NCBI GenBank assembly: GCA_027064265.1
Contig: JAMOQA010000508.1
Span: forward strand, 1 to 7,177
Reading direction: 5' to 3'
Length of the DNA: 7,177 bases
Origin: Acidobacteriota bacterium
Lineage (GTDB): Bacteria; Acidobacteriota; Polarisedimenticolia; J045
Positions 6,200-7,177 of this stretch are shown here, in pieces (within the stretch, counting starts at the first letter, position 1; each line of letters starts with the position of its first letter). The translations under genes were made by a program, and so were the position numbers. A model generated the notes under the pieces. The model was not told the origin of the DNA. It made no database searches and saw nothing but the letters and a program-made list of their open reading frames with translations.

Positions 6200-6949
6200 T
6201 CAGAGCCCGTGGATGCGGGTCAGCTCGCCGACCAGGAACTCGAACGCCTCGTCCACCGTGTCGACCACGCGGAACAGGTCCAGGTCCTCCCGGGAGATCA
6301 CCCCCCAGCGCACCAGCGCCTCCCAGTCGACGACCTCCTTCCAGAACTCCTTGCCGAAGAGGACGATCGGCCGGGGGCTGCTCGCCTTCCCGGTCTGGAC
6401 CAGGGTGAGCACCTCGAACAGCTCGTCCATCGTGCCGAAGCCGCCCGGGAAGACGACCAGCGCCTTCGACAGGTAGACGAACCAGAACTTCCGCATGAAG
6501 AAGTAGTGGAACTCGAAGGCCAGCTCGTGGGAGACCCAGGGGTTGATCCCCTGTTCCATCGGGAGGGAGATGCCGAGCCCGACGGAGAGGCCCTTCGCCC
6601 GGGACGCGCCCCGGTTGGCCGCCTCCATGATGCCGGGCCCGCCGCCCGAGCAGACGATGAACCGGTGCCGGTGGTTGTTCAGCGACTTGGACCAGGTGGT
6701 CATCCGGTACGCGAGTTCCTCGGCGGCATCGTAGTACTCGGCGAGGTGGGCCCGGCCTTCCCCTTCCTCCTCCCGGCGTGCCCGGGCGGAGCCGAAGAAG
6801 ACGATCGTGTCCTCCACGTCGTACCGCTCGAAGCGGGCCTCCGGCTCCAGGTACTCCGCGAGGATGCGAAGCGTGCGGGCCCGGTCGCTGGACAGGAACT
6901 CCATGTTGCGGTACGCCTTGACCGGTCCCCGTCGGTGCCGCTGGGTCAT
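6200..6949 (-). CDS. LOG-family (TIGR00730-like) nucleoside-5'-monophosphate phosphoribohydrolase
   Basis: This 249-residue Rossmann-fold protein carries both LOG ('lonely guy') landmarks: 'CSGGGPGIMEAANRGA' (100-115) and the phosphoribohydrolase motif 'PGGFGTMDELFE' (168-179, ending in the catalytic-type Glu176). 'FFMRKFWFVYLSKALVVFPGG' places Arg153 where the family has its catalytic arginine. LOG enzymes split nucleoside monophosphates into base and ribose phosphate; plant-type members release cytokinins. Proteins of this longer bacterial class, with an N-terminal extension (about 1-45), are usually uncharacterised, so the natural substrate is open. I chose the ATG at 6949, with GGGAGG six bases upstream; an in-frame ATG at 6973 would add eight residues but has no better ribosome site. 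It is divergent from the right-edge gene and probably reads from the promoter-like repeat at 6989-7006. Confidence 0.92.
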   Translation of the reverse strand: MTQRHRRGPVKAYRNMEFLSSDRARTLRILAEYLEPEARFERYDVEDTIVFFGSARARREEEGEGRAHLAEYYDAAEELAYRMTTWSKSLNNHRHRFIVCSGGGPGIMEAANRGASRAKGLSVGLGISLPMEQGINPWVSHELAFEFHYFFMRKFWFVYLSKALVVFPGGFGTMDELFEVLTLVQTGKASSPRPIVLFGKEFWKEVVDWEALVRWGVISREDLDLFRVVDTVDEAFEFLVGELTRIHGL

Positions 6950-6988
6950 CTGGGTCCTCCCTGCCGCCGGCATCGCGCGGCGGGTTCA

Positions 6989-7006
6989 GCCCGGATTATG
7001 CACGAA
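6989..7006. repeat. Left arm of a perfect 18-base inverted repeat
   Basis: GCCCGGATTATGCACGAA is the exact reverse complement of 7081-7098. The arms are 74 bases apart, and identity stops abruptly on both sides. AT-rich cores are rare in this DNA, so chance is unlikely. No target-site duplication flanks the pair. Confidence 0.95.
6995..7000 (-). promoter_or_regulatory. -10-like element facing the LOG gene
   Basis: On the minus strand the repeat arm reads CATAAT, a five-of-six match to TATAAT, followed by 45 bases to the LOG start codon at 6949. No convincing -35 hexamer lies 16-18 bases upstream (GGCGTT at 17). The mirrored copy on the other side, at nearly the same distance from its own start codon, supports a promoter role. 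Confidence 0.5.
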
Positions 7007-7042
7007 TCCCCGGGGGAAACGCCGTCGCCGCGTGCCGGACCG

Positions 7043-7058
7043 CCCGGCCGGCGCCGGG
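7043..7058. repeat. GC hairpin between the two repeat arms
   Basis: CCCGGC (7043-7048) and GCCGGG (7053-7058) form a 6-bp stem with a four-base loop; the perfect 10-base palindrome CCGGCGCCGG (7048-7057) overlaps it. It lies near the middle of the divergent spacer. It may be only a product of base composition. Confidence 0.4.
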
Positions 7059-7080
7059 ATGCGCGGGGCGGGCCGAACGG

Positions 7081-7098
7081 TTCGTGCATAATCCGGGC
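7081..7098. repeat. Right arm of a perfect 18-base inverted repeat
   Basis: TTCGTGCATAATCCGGGC is the exact reverse complement of 6989-7006. Just inside it, CGAAC-G-GTTCG (7074-7084) makes a short palindrome that overlaps its first four bases and has no counterpart on the left arm. Confidence 0.95.
7087..7092 (+). promoter_or_regulatory. -10-like element facing the right-edge gene
   Basis: CATAAT in the right repeat arm matches TATAAT at five of six positions and stands 46 bases before the GTG at 7139. As on the left, no good -35 hexamer is present at 16-18 bases (CGGGGC at 17). If real, transcription would begin near 7099. Confidence 0.5.
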
Positions 7099-7138
7099 AG
7101 ATCGGCTCCGGGGGGACGGGGCGAGAGAGGAGAGGCCC

Positions 7139-7177
7139 GTGGGTCCGGGGTTCACCTGGGTGGACGAGCCGGGAGGG
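7139..7177 (+). CDS. Start of an unidentified gene (cut by window edge)
   Basis: A GTG at 7139 opens a frame of 13 codons to the edge, read as MGPGFTWVDEPGG with the GTG as Met. It is supported by a purine-rich ribosome site, AGGAG (7128-7132) six bases upstream, and by the promoter-like repeat arm 46 bases before it. The frame is too short to assign a family. 'GFTWV' followed by a Gly-rich turn slightly recalls the start of some small dual-specificity phosphatase-like proteins, but this is a guess. It is divergent from the LOG gene and may share regulation with it. Confidence 0.5.
   Translation, partial: MGPGFTWVDEPGG

Noticed and set aside
4453..6408. Long plus-strand frame (651 codons)
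   Set aside because: Overlaps hemL in another frame and runs antisense through two well-supported genes; shadow composition.
6989..7098. A 110-base MITE or other transposon remnant with 18-base terminal repeats
   Set aside because: No direct repeats flank the arms, identity stops inside and outside the 18-mers, and both arms sit at matched distances from start codons. A regulatory reading fits better, though a search for other copies in the genome would be decisive.

Overview
The window is very GC-rich, roughly 70% by eye, with third codon positions dominated by G and C. Genes are tightly packed, with strong GGAGG-type ribosome binding sites. A signal-peptide-bearing beta-barrel protein ending in an aromatic residue implies a Gram-negative, didermic bacterium. 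Heme is made from glutamate by the C5 route (hemL is present). An acidobacterial, gemmatimonadal or deltaproteobacterial-type organism fits this picture, but the sequence alone does not fix the phylum. I see no mobile element, CRISPR array, tRNA or rRNA.

Layout. (1) Positions 1-235, minus: the N-terminal 78 residues of a FabH-like ketoacyl-ACP synthase III, cut by the window edge. (2) 305-1408, minus: a radical SAM enzyme of the AmmeMemoRadiSam type, whose stop codon seems to form part of a compact intrinsic terminator. (3) 1486-5497, plus: a four-gene tetrapyrrole operon, hemC-hemD-hemB-hemL, in which every junction overlaps (4, 8 and 14 bases). (4) 5485-6060, minus: a small exported protein that looks like an eight-stranded outer-membrane barrel and converges on hemL with a 13-base overlap. 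(5) 6200-6949, minus: a LOG-family (TIGR00730-like) nucleotide phosphoribohydrolase. (6) 7139 to the right edge, plus: the first 13 codons of a divergently oriented gene.

The hem genes work in series. HemL converts glutamate-1-semialdehyde to 5-aminolevulinate, HemB condenses two of these to porphobilinogen, HemC polymerises four porphobilinogens to hydroxymethylbilane, and HemD closes the ring to uroporphyrinogen III. Glutamyl-tRNA reductase (hemA), which makes the substrate of HemL, is not in the window. The operon probably starts at an extended -10 promoter near 1441-1449, in the short space shared with the radical SAM gene.

The most unusual structure is a perfect 18-base inverted repeat (6989-7006 and 7081-7098, 74 bases apart). 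It lies between the LOG gene and the right-edge gene. Each copy carries an outward-facing CATAAT -10-like hexamer, 45 or 46 bases from the start codon it faces. It looks like a mirror-image pair of divergent promoters or operators and is the best candidate here for something undescribed. Otherwise the genes are recognisable housekeeping families, and I do not see a novel multi-gene system.
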